Positions 1-8,415 of a stretch of DNA of 64,000 bases are shown here, piece after piece. The notes below the pieces were generated by a model. It did no database searches. It was not told where the DNA came from and saw only the letters and a list, made by a program, of their open reading frames with translations. The stretch comes from JBBREP01 sp036501845 (lineage in GTDB: Bacteria; Actinomycetota; Acidimicrobiia; IMCC26256; PALSA-610), in NCBI GenBank assembly GCA_036501845.1, contig DASXZO010000033.1:1-64000 (forward strand), in the 5' to 3' direction. How positions within the stretch are numbered: position 1 is the stretch's first letter; every line of letters begins with the position of its first letter. The position numbers and the translations under genes are program-made.

Positions 1-933
1 CGGTCCGACGCTACGGATTCGCTTCCTCGGGCCGACCCCCGACGCTCGTGTCGGACACGCCACCGCATCGCGGGCAACCATGCCACCGATCCCGGCGTCG
101 CAACGGGTTGTGATGGGTTCGGTGTGGCCGCGGGTCCAGGCCGCGGCGGCGTCGCAGATCAGGATGATCTGGACGCGGCTGCGCGTGAACGCAGGCGCCT
201 CGTCGTTGTTCGTCGTGTTGGCGACGGCGGCGTCGGCCATGCGGACGAGGCCGTCGGCGGCGTACGCGTCGTAGGGGTCGCGGATCCCGGCGCGGCGGGC
301 GTCGTGGAACACCTCGTTGGTGAACCCGTCCAGCGCACTCTGGAAACGGGCGCCTTTGTCGGGAGTCATGGTCCCTTCGAAGCGGTAGGCGCCGTCACGA
401 TCGGTCCAGCTGCGAAACGACCGCCGCGCATGGATCCTCTCGATCGCCGACGGACCCGCGCCCCGCTGCCGCGCCGCAGCACACTCGCTCTTCAACGCCG
501 TCATCGACCCGGTCTTGCCGAGCGCGAGGAGCTGGGCTTCGGAGTCAGGGTCGGCGCTGGCGGCGCCGGCGATCATCTTCGCCTTGCCGGGTGACAGTTG
601 GCCTTTCTTGACTGCGGCCGCGACTTGCGGCAGATCGTCGAGTTGCGCGCCGAACTCGACCGTGCCATGCGCGTCGCTCTTGGTCGTACCGGTCTTGTTC
701 GCCAACCACGACTCGGGCGAGCGTGCACCATCGTGCTTCCAGGCGTCGGTCTGATCCACCCGCCGCATCGCCAGAGCCTTCAACGCGACCGCGAAGCGTT
801 CGATATCCGCCGCCGCGCACACGATCCGTTGCGCCTGCTTCCCCGTGAACAGATCACCATCGAAGTCTTCAGTGACCGATGCGAGGACATCGTTCACGCC
901 GTCGAGTTGCTCGAAGATCGTCGCCCCACTCAC
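1..933 (-). CDS. DUF222 (13E12-type) protein, probable HNH endonuclease, 3' end outside window
   Basis: The gene runs off the left edge; 311 codons are visible. The residues (for example DIERFAVALKALAMRR near 40 and the SPGKAKMIA block) match the DUF222 domain of actinobacterial 13E12-repeat proteins. These usually end in an HNH nuclease motif, which would lie outside the window, so nuclease activity is inferred from the family. Close to the edge (after GIGGMVARD) I do not recognise the expected conserved segment, so damage there is possible. The GTG at 933 is the first good start in frame; its ribosome site is weak. A 23-bp palindrome lies 49-71 bases upstream and probably controls it. Confidence 0.72.
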   Translation of the reverse strand, partial: MSGATIFEQLDGVNDVLASVTEDFDGDLFTGKQAQRIVCAAADIERFAVALKALAMRRVDQTDAWKHDGARSPESWLANKTGTTKSDAHGTVEFGAQLDDLPQVAAAVKKGQLSPGKAKMIAGAASADPDSEAQLLALGKTGSMTALKSECAAARQRGAGPSAIERIHARRSFRSWTDRDGAYRFEGTMTPDKGARFQSALDGFTNEVFHDARRAGIRDPYDAYAADGLVRMADAAVANTTNNDEAPAFTRSRVQIILICDAAAAWTRGHTEPITTRCDAGIGGMVARDAVACPTRASGVGPRKRIRSVGP

Positions 934-981
934 ACCCTCATCATGGCAGGGGGTTCGGACAACAGAACCCGAAAACCCAGT

Positions 982-1004
982 ATTCGCAGAACTGTTTTGC
1001 GAAT
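982..1004. promoter_or_regulatory. 23-bp near-perfect palindrome upstream of the DUF222 gene
   Basis: ATTCGCA (982-988) and TGCGAAT (998-1004) flank AAC-t-GTT, giving 11-base arms with one mismatched pair (G989/T997) around T993. It lies in AT-richer DNA between the DUF222 start and the stop of the next minus-strand gene, the right place for an operator. Mycobacterial 13E12 genes carry LexA boxes, but here one base rather than four separates AAC from GTT, so it is not a standard actinobacterial LexA box. Confidence 0.55.
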
Positions 1005-1021
1005 TTCTCGACCGGGATCGA

Positions 1022-1213
1022 TCAGCCTGGAAGTGAGCCTGCGGCAGCGGGGCCTTCGGTGGGTGGAGTGGCGTGTTGCGCGATCGTGTCTGCGTCTTCA
1101 CCTTCGAGTGACTCATCGCGGGGATCGTCGGCAGGTATCTCCTTGCCGCCGCCGCCCGTCCGGGTGTGTTCCGACGGCTTGGTGCTGTCATCGTCTCGTT
1201 GCTTGTCGCCCAC
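1022..1213 (-). CDS. Small acidic hydrophilic protein, unknown function
   Basis: A 63-residue protein rich in D, E, G, T and S, with no membrane segment and no domain I recognise. It has the composition of a real soluble protein, unlike the Arg/Ala/Pro-rich shadow frames around it. The GTG at 1213 is chosen because AGGAGA lies six bases upstream, a near-ideal ribosome site; longer readings have none. It is probably disordered. It sits on the same strand as the DUF222 gene, with the palindromic promoter between them, and is divergent from the LapA-like gene. Function unknown. Confidence 0.6.
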   Translation of the reverse strand: MGDKQRDDDSTKPSEHTRTGGGGKEIPADDPRDESLEGEDADTIAQHATPPTEGPAAAGSLPG

Positions 1214-1392
1214 CGTTATCTCCTCGTCTCGGGCGCGCGTGTGTGCCCCTATGCCGGCACGCACAAACTCGGCGTCGTGAATGGCACCCGCGCGAACCCA
1301 TACGGATTGAGCGCCGAGGCGCCGGGGTATTCGTGGCGGTCACACGCCGCCTGCGAGGGCGGTCCGAATCGCCTGTCGCACGGAGAACGACC

Positions 1393-1659
1393 ATGGCTGA
1401 GTCGACCCAACACGCTCACGCGACATCGGCGCACACCGAGAAGAACGGTGGGCTCGCTCACAACGCGCGTGTGATCGTGGGAACCTTGATCCTCGCGGCG
1501 CTCGTAGTGTTCGGTGTGGACAACCGCCGCACGGTCAAGGTGAGCTGGATCGTGGGCAACGGCACGGCACCCTTGGTCGCTGTACTCGCCGCGGCCGCGG
1601 TTGCCGGTGCGCTCATCGGCTGGCTCTACTTCCACCGTCCCCGGCACTCGCATCACTGA
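1393..1659 (+). CDS. LapA-like (DUF1049) membrane protein
   Basis: An 88-residue protein with a polar, His-containing N-terminus (1-25), a membrane helix around 27-43 (VIVGTLILAALVVFGV), a short loop with NRRTVKVSW, a second helix around 58-77 and a basic His-rich tail (FHRPRHSHH). This two-helix hairpin with the N..TVKVSW loop is typical of the LapA/DUF1049 family. GGAG at 1382-1385 supports the ATG at 1393. The stop overlaps the 3' end of the convergent oxidoreductase gene by seven bases. The role in actinobacteria is not established. Confidence 0.8.
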   Translation: MAESTQHAHATSAHTEKNGGLAHNARVIVGTLILAALVVFGVDNRRTVKVSWIVGNGTAPLVAVLAAAAVAGALIGWLYFHRPRHSHH

Positions 1660-3269
1660 CGTTCTCGACGACCAGCGCCGGTCGGGCTCGAACGGCTTCG
1701 CCTCGCGAAGTCGAGCCGGTCGTGAGCAATCGCGGCGCGCGCGGCGTTCGATCCGCATGCGCCGTGAACACCGCCGCCTGGGTGGGCCGACGCCGATGCC
1801 AGGAAGAGTCGTCTGATCGGCGTCTCGGGGCGGCCGAAGCCGGGCGTCGGCCGGAAGACGAACTGCTGGAACAATTGCGCGGTTCCGCCATTGATCCCGC
1901 CACCGACGAGGTTCGAGTCGCGGTCTTGAAGATCGTTCGGAGCCAGGATGTGGCGGCCGCGTACGAGTGACGTGAAGCCCGGCGCGAGCCGTTCGATGCG
2001 GTGCTGCATTCGGTCGGCGAACGCCTCACGCCACTTCGGGTCGGACAGCGGGGGGAGTGTGTCGGCCGCGTCGCCTTTGATCTCGCGCGGGAGATGGGAG
2101 TATGCCCACGCCGTCTCACGACCGGGCGGCGTGCGTGTGGGGTCGGCGACCGACTGTTGGCCGACGATCAAGAAGGGCTCGTCGGGAACGAGTCGCTGTT
2201 CGATCTGGGCTCGCGAACGCGTCAGTTCGTCGATGCTGTCGACGATGTGAAGCGTTCCTGCGCGGCGCGCCTCGGGTGCGCTCCACGGGATGGCGCTGTC
2301 GAGGTTCCAGTCGACCTTGAACACCGATTGATCCCATACGAACCGACGGAGATCGTCAGCGAATTGGCTCGGCAGGTGCTCGAGGCCGACGAGCTTCGTG
2401 AACAGGTTCGGCGCGTCGACATCGGCAAGCACGGCTCGACGCGCCAGTACTTGCTGACCGTCGATCGCCACGCCGACCGCTCGTCCATCGCGAACGACGA
2501 CGCGTTCCACCGGCGCATTGCACACGAGCCTGCCGCCGCGCGCCTCCAAGCGGGCAACGAGGGCTCGGGTCAATGCTGCGGCGCCGCCCTCGGGGACGGG
2601 CCAGCCGTAGTCCTGGCCGAGCATGCACAGGAACCATCCAAAGAACCCGCTCAATACCTGCCCTGGCGCCAGGTCGGCATGCAGAGCACAACCGGCAACC
2701 AAGCGTTGGGCGGGATCGGATCCGAAGTATTCGTGGGTCATCTGCCGCACCGGCAAGAGCGCGAATCGCGCGAGTCGCAGCGCGTCCCGCCGCGCCGCGA
2801 GCGCGAGCTGCACGGACGCTTTGACCGGCGGCATTGGTGCGAACAGGCCCTCGATGAGCCCGGGCCGCAACCTCTCCCAACGCCGGTGCAGCTCGCGCCA
2901 CGCGTCGCCGTCGCCGCCGCAGAAGGCGTCGAGCGATGCTGCGGTGTGGTCGAGCTCGGTGGTGAGCACCGGACACGTGCCGTCGGCGGCGGGGTGCGCC
3001 AGCACGATCGGCGCGTACTTCCAAGTGAGGCCGTGCTCCTCGAGGCGAAGGCCGCGCACCACCGGCGACGCGGCCGCGAGCGGATAGAACGCGCTGAACA
3101 GGTCGTTGACGAAGCCGCGTTCCATGAGTTCGGCTGAGCGCACTGCGCCGCCGGGATCGGGCGCCGCTTCGTAGACGACGACGTCCCAGCCCCGGTCGGC
3201 GAGGAGGTTGGCGGCGACCAAGCCATTGGGTCCCGCCCCGACGACGACGGCGTCGGCGTCACTCGCCAC
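1653..3269 (-). CDS. Phytoene-desaturase-like FAD-dependent oxidoreductase
   Basis: About 538 residues. The N-terminus has the dinucleotide-binding signature VVVGAGPNGLVAANLLADRG followed by YEAAPDPGG, as in the CrtI/phytoene desaturase-like amine oxidase superfamily. The C-terminus keeps the family FAD-contact block (LFLASASAHPGGGVHG). Actinobacterial members are mostly uncharacterised, so the substrate cannot be named and a carotenoid pathway is not implied. The GTG at 3269 is used because it overlaps the end of the SRPBCC gene by 11 bases, indicating translational coupling, and places the GxGxxG near the start. A second, frameshifted member lies at 23381-24935. Confidence 0.85.
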   Translation of the reverse strand: MASDADAVVVGAGPNGLVAANLLADRGWDVVVYEAAPDPGGAVRSAELMERGFVNDLFSAFYPLAAASPVVRGLRLEEHGLTWKYAPIVLAHPAADGTCPVLTTELDHTAASLDAFCGGDGDAWRELHRRWERLRPGLIEGLFAPMPPVKASVQLALAARRDALRLARFALLPVRQMTHEYFGSDPAQRLVAGCALHADLAPGQVLSGFFGWFLCMLGQDYGWPVPEGGAAALTRALVARLEARGGRLVCNAPVERVVVRDGRAVGVAIDGQQVLARRAVLADVDAPNLFTKLVGLEHLPSQFADDLRRFVWDQSVFKVDWNLDSAIPWSAPEARRAGTLHIVDSIDELTRSRAQIEQRLVPDEPFLIVGQQSVADPTRTPPGRETAWAYSHLPREIKGDAADTLPPLSDPKWREAFADRMQHRIERLAPGFTSLVRGRHILAPNDLQDRDSNLVGGGINGGTAQLFQQFVFRPTPGFGRPETPIRRLFLASASAHPGGGVHGACGSNAARAAIAHDRLDFARRSRSSPTGAGRRERQ

Positions 3270-3729
3270 TGTGCGACTTCCCCTCGACGTGGTGGTGGCC
3301 CACAACGACCTTCCGCAGCCGGTGCAGCGACGCGCGGTTGCGGAGGTAGACGAGTCCGTTCTCAACTGGATTCGGGATGACCGACCAGATTCCGCCGGTC
3401 GTGTGCTCGGTCATCACCACTTTCGTTCGGCGGCCCTTCGCCTTGGGACGAAGGTCGAGCTGCACGCGAGCGCGTCCGAGCGGCCGCGCTCGCACTTCGA
3501 GCACAACCTTTCGATCGGGTTCAGCCTCGATCAGTTTCGTGTTGTCGCGAAGGGTCAGCGGACCGATTCCCACTCGATGATGGAACCGCGATCCAGGTTT
3601 GGGCCACGAGCGATCAGCCGCCCGTATGTCGCGAGCACCGACCACCCATCGCGCGTACGCGCTCGTGTCCATGAGCGTCTCGTACACGTCCCTGGGCGGT
3701 GCGTCGATCAGGATGTCGTTGCGCGCCAT
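3259..3729 (-). CDS. SRPBCC (polyketide cyclase/dehydrase-like) protein
   Basis: 156 residues beginning NDILIDAPPRDVYETLMD, the first strand and helix of the START/Bet v1-like SRPBCC fold, which binds hydrophobic ligands in a deep cavity. Length fits a single domain, and no signal peptide or membrane segment is seen. It is first in a two-gene unit, its stop overlapping the desaturase-like oxidoreductase start by 11 bases, so the two probably act on or deliver the same lipophilic substrate. That link is inference; no ligand can be named. Confidence 0.8.
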   Translation of the reverse strand: MARNDILIDAPPRDVYETLMDTSAYARWVVGARDIRAADRSWPKPGSRFHHRVGIGPLTLRDNTKLIEAEPDRKVVLEVRARPLGRARVQLDLRPKAKGRRTKVVMTEHTTGGIWSVIPNPVENGLVYLRNRASLHRLRKVVVGHHHVEGKSHSGE

Positions 3730-4003
3730 CCCTCCCTCTTACCCAGCACCGCGAGTTATCCGCGCTGCCGGCGAAGCAACCGATCGCACGGGTCTGAAGG
3801 GACCTGAATCGCTGATCCAAAGTCCGACGCGAACGCGTTTCTCCCGGGGGGTCGCCGGGAACGCATGGATCACAAGCACGCCCAGTTACGCCGCTTGGCA
3901 AGACAGCGACAGAAGACCTACTCACTGGACTCGGAGCAAGAACACAACAAGTGAAGCAGCGCGCGTCGGCTGACCTGCCCTCGTGCATAGGAGAGGAGTA
4001 GCT

Positions 4004-4810
4004 ATGGATGGCAGCAACACAAGGCGCGACCGCTCGTGGGCGCTGGTCACCGGCGCCTCGAGCGGGATCGGGCTTGAGCTCGCGCGCCAGTTCGTAGAAC
4101 ACGACTTCGACGTGGTCGTCGCTGCGGAGGACGACGGCATCACGCAAGCCGCGGCTGAACTGAGGCGAGAAGGCGCGGATGTGCGCGCCGTGCAGGCCGA
4201 TCTGGCGACGGCCGACGGCGTGCAACGTCTCGCCGACGAGATCGATGGCCTCGCTGCGCCGATCGACGCACTCGCGATCAATGCGGGCGTCGGGGTTTCC
4301 GGTCCGTTCGTGGAGACGAGGCTGGAAGACCACTTGAACCTGGTCGATCTGAACGTTCGCGGCGCTGTACACCTCACGCGCCTCGTACTGCCTGGCATGG
4401 TGGACCGAGGCGTTGGCCGGCTCCTGTTCACGTCGTCGATCGCGGCAACGATGCCCGGGCCGTACGCGTCTACTTATAACGCGTCGAAGTCGTTTCTCTT
4501 GTCATTCGCCGAAGCCTTGCGTGTCGAGGTGGAGGACGCCGGCGTGACGGTGACCGCGCTGATGCCCGGCCCGACCGACACGAATTTCTTCTCGCGCGCC
4601 GACATGGAGGACACGAAGCTGGGCCAGGCCGACAAGGACGACCCCCGCAAGGTCGCGGCCGACGGATACGAGGCGCTCATGTCGGGCAAAGACCGCGTGG
4701 TGGCGGGCTCGATGAAGAACAAGGTCCAAGCCGCTGCGGCGAAGGTCATGCCCGACAAGGTGACCGCGGCGATGCACGGCACGATGAGCAAGCCGGGGTC
4801 GGGACAGTGA
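4004..4810 (+). CDS. Short-chain dehydrogenase/reductase
   Basis: 268 residues of the classical SDR family: cofactor motif TGASSGIG near residue 18, NAGVG in the N-A-G strand, catalytic Ser in FTSSIA and YxxxK as YNASK. The C-terminal extension with AMSGKDRVVAG and a KVMPDK segment resembles the DltE/YqjQ-like SDRs. The ATG at 4004 has GAGGAG eight bases upstream. It is followed after 46 bases by a zinc alcohol dehydrogenase on the same strand. The 274-bp divergent gap upstream (3730-4003) holds no gene or repeat that I can see. Confidence 0.87.
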   Translation: MDGSNTRRDRSWALVTGASSGIGLELARQFVEHDFDVVVAAEDDGITQAAAELRREGADVRAVQADLATADGVQRLADEIDGLAAPIDALAINAGVGVSGPFVETRLEDHLNLVDLNVRGAVHLTRLVLPGMVDRGVGRLLFTSSIAATMPGPYASTYNASKSFLLSFAEALRVEVEDAGVTVTALMPGPTDTNFFSRADMEDTKLGQADKDDPRKVAADGYEALMSGKDRVVAGSMKNKVQAAAAKVMPDKVTAAMHGTMSKPGSGQ

Positions 4811-4856
4811 CGCGGGCTGCGACCACACGCGACGCAAGAGTGGGAAGGAGCTATCG

Positions 4857-6038
4857 ATGAAAGCGCTCACCTGGCATGGCCGTCGAGACGTGCGTGTCGA
4901 TGACGTGAAGGAACCCACGATCCAAGATCCGACCGACGCGATCGTACGAATCACGTCGACCGCGATCTGTGGGTCCGACCTCCATCTCTATGAACTCTTC
5001 GGACCATTTCTCGATCCGGGCGACATCCTCGGACACGAGCCGATGGGCGTCGTCGAAGCAGTCGGATCCGAGGTCGAGCACATCGGCCCCGGCGATCGCG
5101 TCGTGATCCCGTTCAACATCTCGTGCGGGCAGTGCCAGATGTGTAGCGAGCAGTTGTATTCGCAGTGCGAAACCACGCAGGTACATGAGCACGGCACCGG
5201 CGGCGCGCTGTTCGGGTACACGAAGCTCTATGGTCAGGTAGCCGGCGGCCAGGCGGAGTTCATGCGTGTCCCGCAGGCGCAGTTCGGGCCGATCAAGGTG
5301 CCCGAAGGGCCGCCGGACGAGCAGTTCCTCTTCCTTTCGGATGTGCTTCCGACGGCGTGGCAAGCGGTGGAGTACGCCGCGATCCCGGACGGTGGCAGCG
5401 TGGCCGTGCTGGGTCTCGGGCCGATTGGCCAGATGAGCGCGCGTATCGCTCACCACCGAGGCGCGCGCGTCTTCGGCATCGATCTCGTGCCCGAACGGCT
5501 CGCTATGGCGCGCCGGCACGGCATCGAAACCATCGACCTCAACCAGCACGACGATGTCGCAGACACGCTGCGCGAAATGACCGACGGCCGCGGCCCGCAA
5601 GCCGTCATCGATGCGGTCGGTATGGAAGCGCACGGTGCGCCGCTGGCCCGGACGGCTCAGAAGCTCGTCGGCTTCCTGCCCGACGCAGTTGCCGCGCCAA
5701 TCATGCAACGGGCGGGAATCGACCGATTGGCCGCGCTCCACTCCGCGGTCGACATCGTGCGCCGCGGTGGCACGATCTCGATCAGTGGCGTGTACGGCGG
5801 CGCCATTGACCCGATGCCGATGCTGCAGATGTTCGACAAAGGCATCACGCTGCGCATGGGTCAGGCCAATGTGCGACGGTGGGTGGACGCTCTCATGCCG
5901 CTGGTCTGCGATACCGCGGATCCGCTGGGCGTGCTCGATCTCACGACACACCGGTGGCCGCTCAGCGATGCGCCGAAGGCCTACCAGATGTTCCAGGAGA
6001 AGAGCGATGGCGCGGTGAAGGTCGTGCTCCAGCCGTAG
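4857..6038 (+). CDS. Zinc-dependent alcohol dehydrogenase (formaldehyde dehydrogenase-like MDR)
   Basis: 393 residues of the zinc-containing medium-chain dehydrogenase family: catalytic zinc ligands in ICGSDLH (Cys near 38) and GHEPMG, four-cysteine structural zinc loop CGQCQMC...C at about 97-111, Rossmann motif GLGPIG, then FGIDLVPERL binding the nucleotide ribose. Overall closest in plan to the glutathione-independent formaldehyde/threonine dehydrogenase-like group; the substrate is not determinable. GGAAGGAG lies just upstream of the ATG. It pairs with the preceding SDR and resembles the second copy at 53402-54610. Confidence 0.87.
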   Translation: MKALTWHGRRDVRVDDVKEPTIQDPTDAIVRITSTAICGSDLHLYELFGPFLDPGDILGHEPMGVVEAVGSEVEHIGPGDRVVIPFNISCGQCQMCSEQLYSQCETTQVHEHGTGGALFGYTKLYGQVAGGQAEFMRVPQAQFGPIKVPEGPPDEQFLFLSDVLPTAWQAVEYAAIPDGGSVAVLGLGPIGQMSARIAHHRGARVFGIDLVPERLAMARRHGIETIDLNQHDDVADTLREMTDGRGPQAVIDAVGMEAHGAPLARTAQKLVGFLPDAVAAPIMQRAGIDRLAALHSAVDIVRRGGTISISGVYGGAIDPMPMLQMFDKGITLRMGQANVRRWVDALMPLVCDTADPLGVLDLTTHRWPLSDAPKAYQMFQEKSDGAVKVVLQP

Positions 6039-6068
6039 AGCCACCGAAACCGATCGACTCGGATGTCG

Positions 6069-7247
6069 TCAGTGGGTCCCGATGAGGTGCACGAGCGGGT
6101 CGCCCGGGTAGGTCGAATAGTCGCAGGGCGCGGTGGGGCGCGGTTCCCAGTCCCACAGGAGGATCGCGTCGCTGCCGCGGGCCAATTGCGCCGCGGCCTT
6201 CGCTCGAACCTCCTTGACCCGCTCACTCAGGCTCGCGCACGCCGCGGCACTCCCGCCGTCGACGCCCATCTCGCCGGCGATGATCGGCTTGTCGAGCGCG
6301 GCGGCCTGTCGCAGTCGCACCGCAATGCCGTTCCACTGATCACCACCGAGGGCGACCCCGGCCGGGTAATAGTCGTGGTACGAGAGCACGTCGATTCCGG
6401 CGCTGCGACCGACGAACGCGTAGTCGGTTCCCGCAGTGCCGCACTGCCCGCTGCCAAGGAAACCGGCCTCGACGAGGTGGTGCCGATCGATGTGATGCAC
6501 GGCGCCACCTTCGGTGTCGAAGAACGACCGCATGGCTGCGGCCGCGGCGCGCTCATCGCTGCACGACGTGTGCCCATAGCACGCATCCCCTGAAAATCCC
6601 GCGGCACACGACGATGCCTCGGGTTCGTTCACCAGTTCCCACATCCCGACGGCCGGTGAGCTCGCGTAGCGCGTGACGATGTCATGCACGTACGTGGCGT
6701 ACGACAGCGGCGCAAGCGCGCGGTCGTCGTCGTCGTACGCGTGCTGATAGCCGCCGCTGTACCACTGCGGGCCCTTCCAATGCCCGTCGTCGCAGGATCC
6801 ACTCTGGCCCGCGAGCGACATCACGAGGAAGTCGTGATGTGCTGCGGCTGCACGCACGACTCTGTCCAACGGACCCCAGTCGAGCTTCTTGGTGCGGAAC
6901 TGCGTCGCCATGGAACCCTGCCACGCCCAGATACGAACGAGGGAGTGCGCTGGCATCGCCGCAAAGAACGCTCCGAGTTGCGTGTTGCTGAGCATCGCTC
7001 CGCAACCGGCGTTGCTTCCCCACAAGGTGGGCAGCTCGTAGGCGTTCAGACCAACCGTGCGGTACGGCTTGCCGCCCAACACGAGGTGACCGCGCGACGC
7101 GCGAATCGTCGCGGCCGGCTCGACTCGCGCGGTCGCAGGCTTCGCCGCGCTCGCCGCACCGGCCGACTGCGGAGCGAGACCGTGCGCGAACGTTGCCAAC
7201 GCGAGCACGCCCACGACCACACGCAGTACGACGGATCGTCGGGGCAC
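6069..7247 (-). CDS. Secreted glycoside hydrolase family 5 (mannanase/cellulase-like)
   Basis: 392 residues with a Sec signal (RR then a hydrophobic core at about 6-22, Ala-rich cleavage region near 30) and a GH5-type (alpha/beta)8 barrel. Visible catalytic features: general acid/base E208 in ELVNEPE and nucleophile E326 in IIAGEMG, with the SYHDYYP block between them. Several cysteines suggest disulfides in an exported enzyme. Endo-beta-mannanases of this plan share the N-terminal GLNAYELP-like strand, so mannan or a related beta-glycan is a reasonable but unproven substrate. The start is GTG; convergent with the alcohol dehydrogenase. Confidence 0.8.
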   Translation of the reverse strand: MPRRSVVLRVVVGVLALATFAHGLAPQSAGAASAAKPATARVEPAATIRASRGHLVLGGKPYRTVGLNAYELPTLWGSNAGCGAMLSNTQLGAFFAAMPAHSLVRIWAWQGSMATQFRTKKLDWGPLDRVVRAAAAHHDFLVMSLAGQSGSCDDGHWKGPQWYSGGYQHAYDDDDRALAPLSYATYVHDIVTRYASSPAVGMWELVNEPEASSCAAGFSGDACYGHTSCSDERAAAAAMRSFFDTEGGAVHHIDRHHLVEAGFLGSGQCGTAGTDYAFVGRSAGIDVLSYHDYYPAGVALGGDQWNGIAVRLRQAAALDKPIIAGEMGVDGGSAAACASLSERVKEVRAKAAAQLARGSDAILLWDWEPRPTAPCDYSTYPGDPLVHLIGTH

Positions 7248-7400
7248 ACCCTTGTTGTCGGCGCCGAACGGAAGGGTCCTGACCGCGAACCATGCGTTCC
7301 CGCAACCAGCTTTGTCGAGAAGCGCGGTCGAGCCGGTGGCGACTCAAGGGCGTGCGGGTAACGGCATCGCGGACCACCGGCGCGGGGCCCGGCGATGAGA

Positions 7401-7793
7401 TCAGGCGTGCAAGTGCTCGGTGGGCGAGAGGCCGAGCCAGGCGCGCGCGCCGCCCGCAACGTCAGTGGCACGGTGCAGGCCGAGATCTTGCAGCGTGGCC
7501 GCGGCCAAGCTCGACGCGTAGCCCTCCGAGCACAGCACGAGGATCTCGACGTCGTGCGACGTCGCTTCGGGGATCCGTGCGGCGCTGGCCGGGTCGAGAC
7601 GCCACTCGAGCACGTTCCGTTCAATGACGATGGCGCCCGGAACCGCGCCCTCGATACGGCGCTGTTCACTCGGTCGGATGTCGACGAGGAGCGCGCCATC
7701 GCGAACGCGCCGTGCCGCCTCGTCGGGGTCGACTCGTTGCAGGCGCTCGCGCGCTCGTTCGACGAGCGTGTCGATCGTGACCGCTTGGTTCAC
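7401..7793 (-). CDS. Rhodanese-like sulfurtransferase
   Basis: 130 residues with one rhodanese domain: LLVDIRPSEQRRIEGAVPGA, then the active-site loop LVLCSEGYAS carrying the catalytic Cys, and a terminal GGARAWL motif. Such proteins move sulfane sulfur through a cysteine persulfide. The GTG start overlaps the stop of the upstream cupin gene (GTGA), so the two are co-translated; cupin thiol dioxygenases and rhodaneses together commonly handle thiols or persulfides. No signal peptide; cytoplasmic. Confidence 0.86.
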   Translation of the reverse strand: MNQAVTIDTLVERARERLQRVDPDEAARRVRDGALLVDIRPSEQRRIEGAVPGAIVIERNVLEWRLDPASAARIPEATSHDVEILVLCSEGYASSLAAATLQDLGLHRATDVAGGARAWLGLSPTEHLHA

Positions 7794-8311
7794 GATGCCG
7801 CGTGCGAATCGTCGGCGTCGGCAATGCGCGACACGTTGAGCTCGTCGCCGTCGCCGTGGAAGAACGTCATGGTGGCGAGGCGTGGCGCGTACGCGTGGAT
7901 GCTCAAGGCCACAGCATCGTCGACATTGTTCATGCCGTGCACATGGTTCGGACCGAACGTCACCGACGTGCCGGTCGTGAGCGTTCGCCAGCGTCGACGC
8001 GCGGGAGTGGCCCGGTCGGTGACCGTCTCGAGCAGCTGGCCGTGCACGACGGTGCACGTGCCGATGGCACCCCCATGGTCGTGGAGCGCGACGCCGGCGC
8101 CGCTCGGCCAGCCGATGCACCACACGTCGTACTCCGCTGTGTCGAGGAGCCTCACGAACCAGCGGTTGGCTTCGTTGTCGCGCAGGTGCGGCATCCAGCT
8201 GTGCGGGTTGGACACGAACCCGGCGGTCACGGCCTGGAGCTCGGCCAGGATCAGGCGGCGCTCGGCGGTGCCGTCCGGGGTGACGAGGTCGGTGGCGGGA
8301 GCCAGCATCAT
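7790..8311 (-). CDS. Cysteine dioxygenase-like cupin (thiol dioxygenase)
   Basis: 173 residues from the ATG at 8311; GTG 8317 and ATG 8308 are alternatives, and none has a clear ribosome site. Cupin motif 1 appears as GVALHDHGGAIGTCTVVHG, with the HxH pair but no motif Glu, as in type I cysteine dioxygenases. Motif 2 gives the third His in PNHVHGMNN. Iron-dependent oxidation of a thiol such as cysteine or 3-mercaptopropionate is likely; the exact thiol is unknown. It is first in a two-gene unit with the rhodanese and divergent from the IclR gene. Confidence 0.82.
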   Translation of the reverse strand: MMLAPATDLVTPDGTAERRLILAELQAVTAGFVSNPHSWMPHLRDNEANRWFVRLLDTAEYDVWCIGWPSGAGVALHDHGGAIGTCTVVHGQLLETVTDRATPARRRWRTLTTGTSVTFGPNHVHGMNNVDDAVALSIHAYAPRLATMTFFHGDGDELNVSRIADADDSHAAS

Positions 8312-8316
8312 GTCCA

Positions 8317-8346
8317 CAATATAGAAAGCGAATCAGCAATATGGAA
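8317..8346. promoter_or_regulatory. Direct-repeat operator candidate between the thiol dioxygenase and IclR genes
   Basis: CAATATAGAA (8317-8326) recurs as CAATATGGAA (8337-8346), 20 bases start to start, about two helical turns. It lies in the only AT-rich stretch of the divergent intergenic region, where an IclR-type regulator would be expected to bind. One copy abuts the cupin start, so binding could repress it directly. This is pattern evidence only. Confidence 0.45.
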
Positions 8347-8415
8347 TATGCTGTGGCGGAGTTCACGCCGGGCATCGCACCGTGCCGACGCCTGGGCCTG
8401 GAAGAATGGCGCGCT

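Noticed and set aside
982..1004. LexA (SOS) box
   Set aside because: AAC and GTT arms are separated by one base rather than four.
598..1392. Long plus-strand frame upstream of and in phase with the LapA-like gene
   Set aside because: The N-terminal part is Arg/Pro-rich shadow translation of the DUF222 gene; only from ATG 1393 is it convincing.
2001..3137. Long plus-strand frame opposite the desaturase gene
   Set aside because: It is the antisense of a clear FAD oxidoreductase, with no domain or ribosome site.
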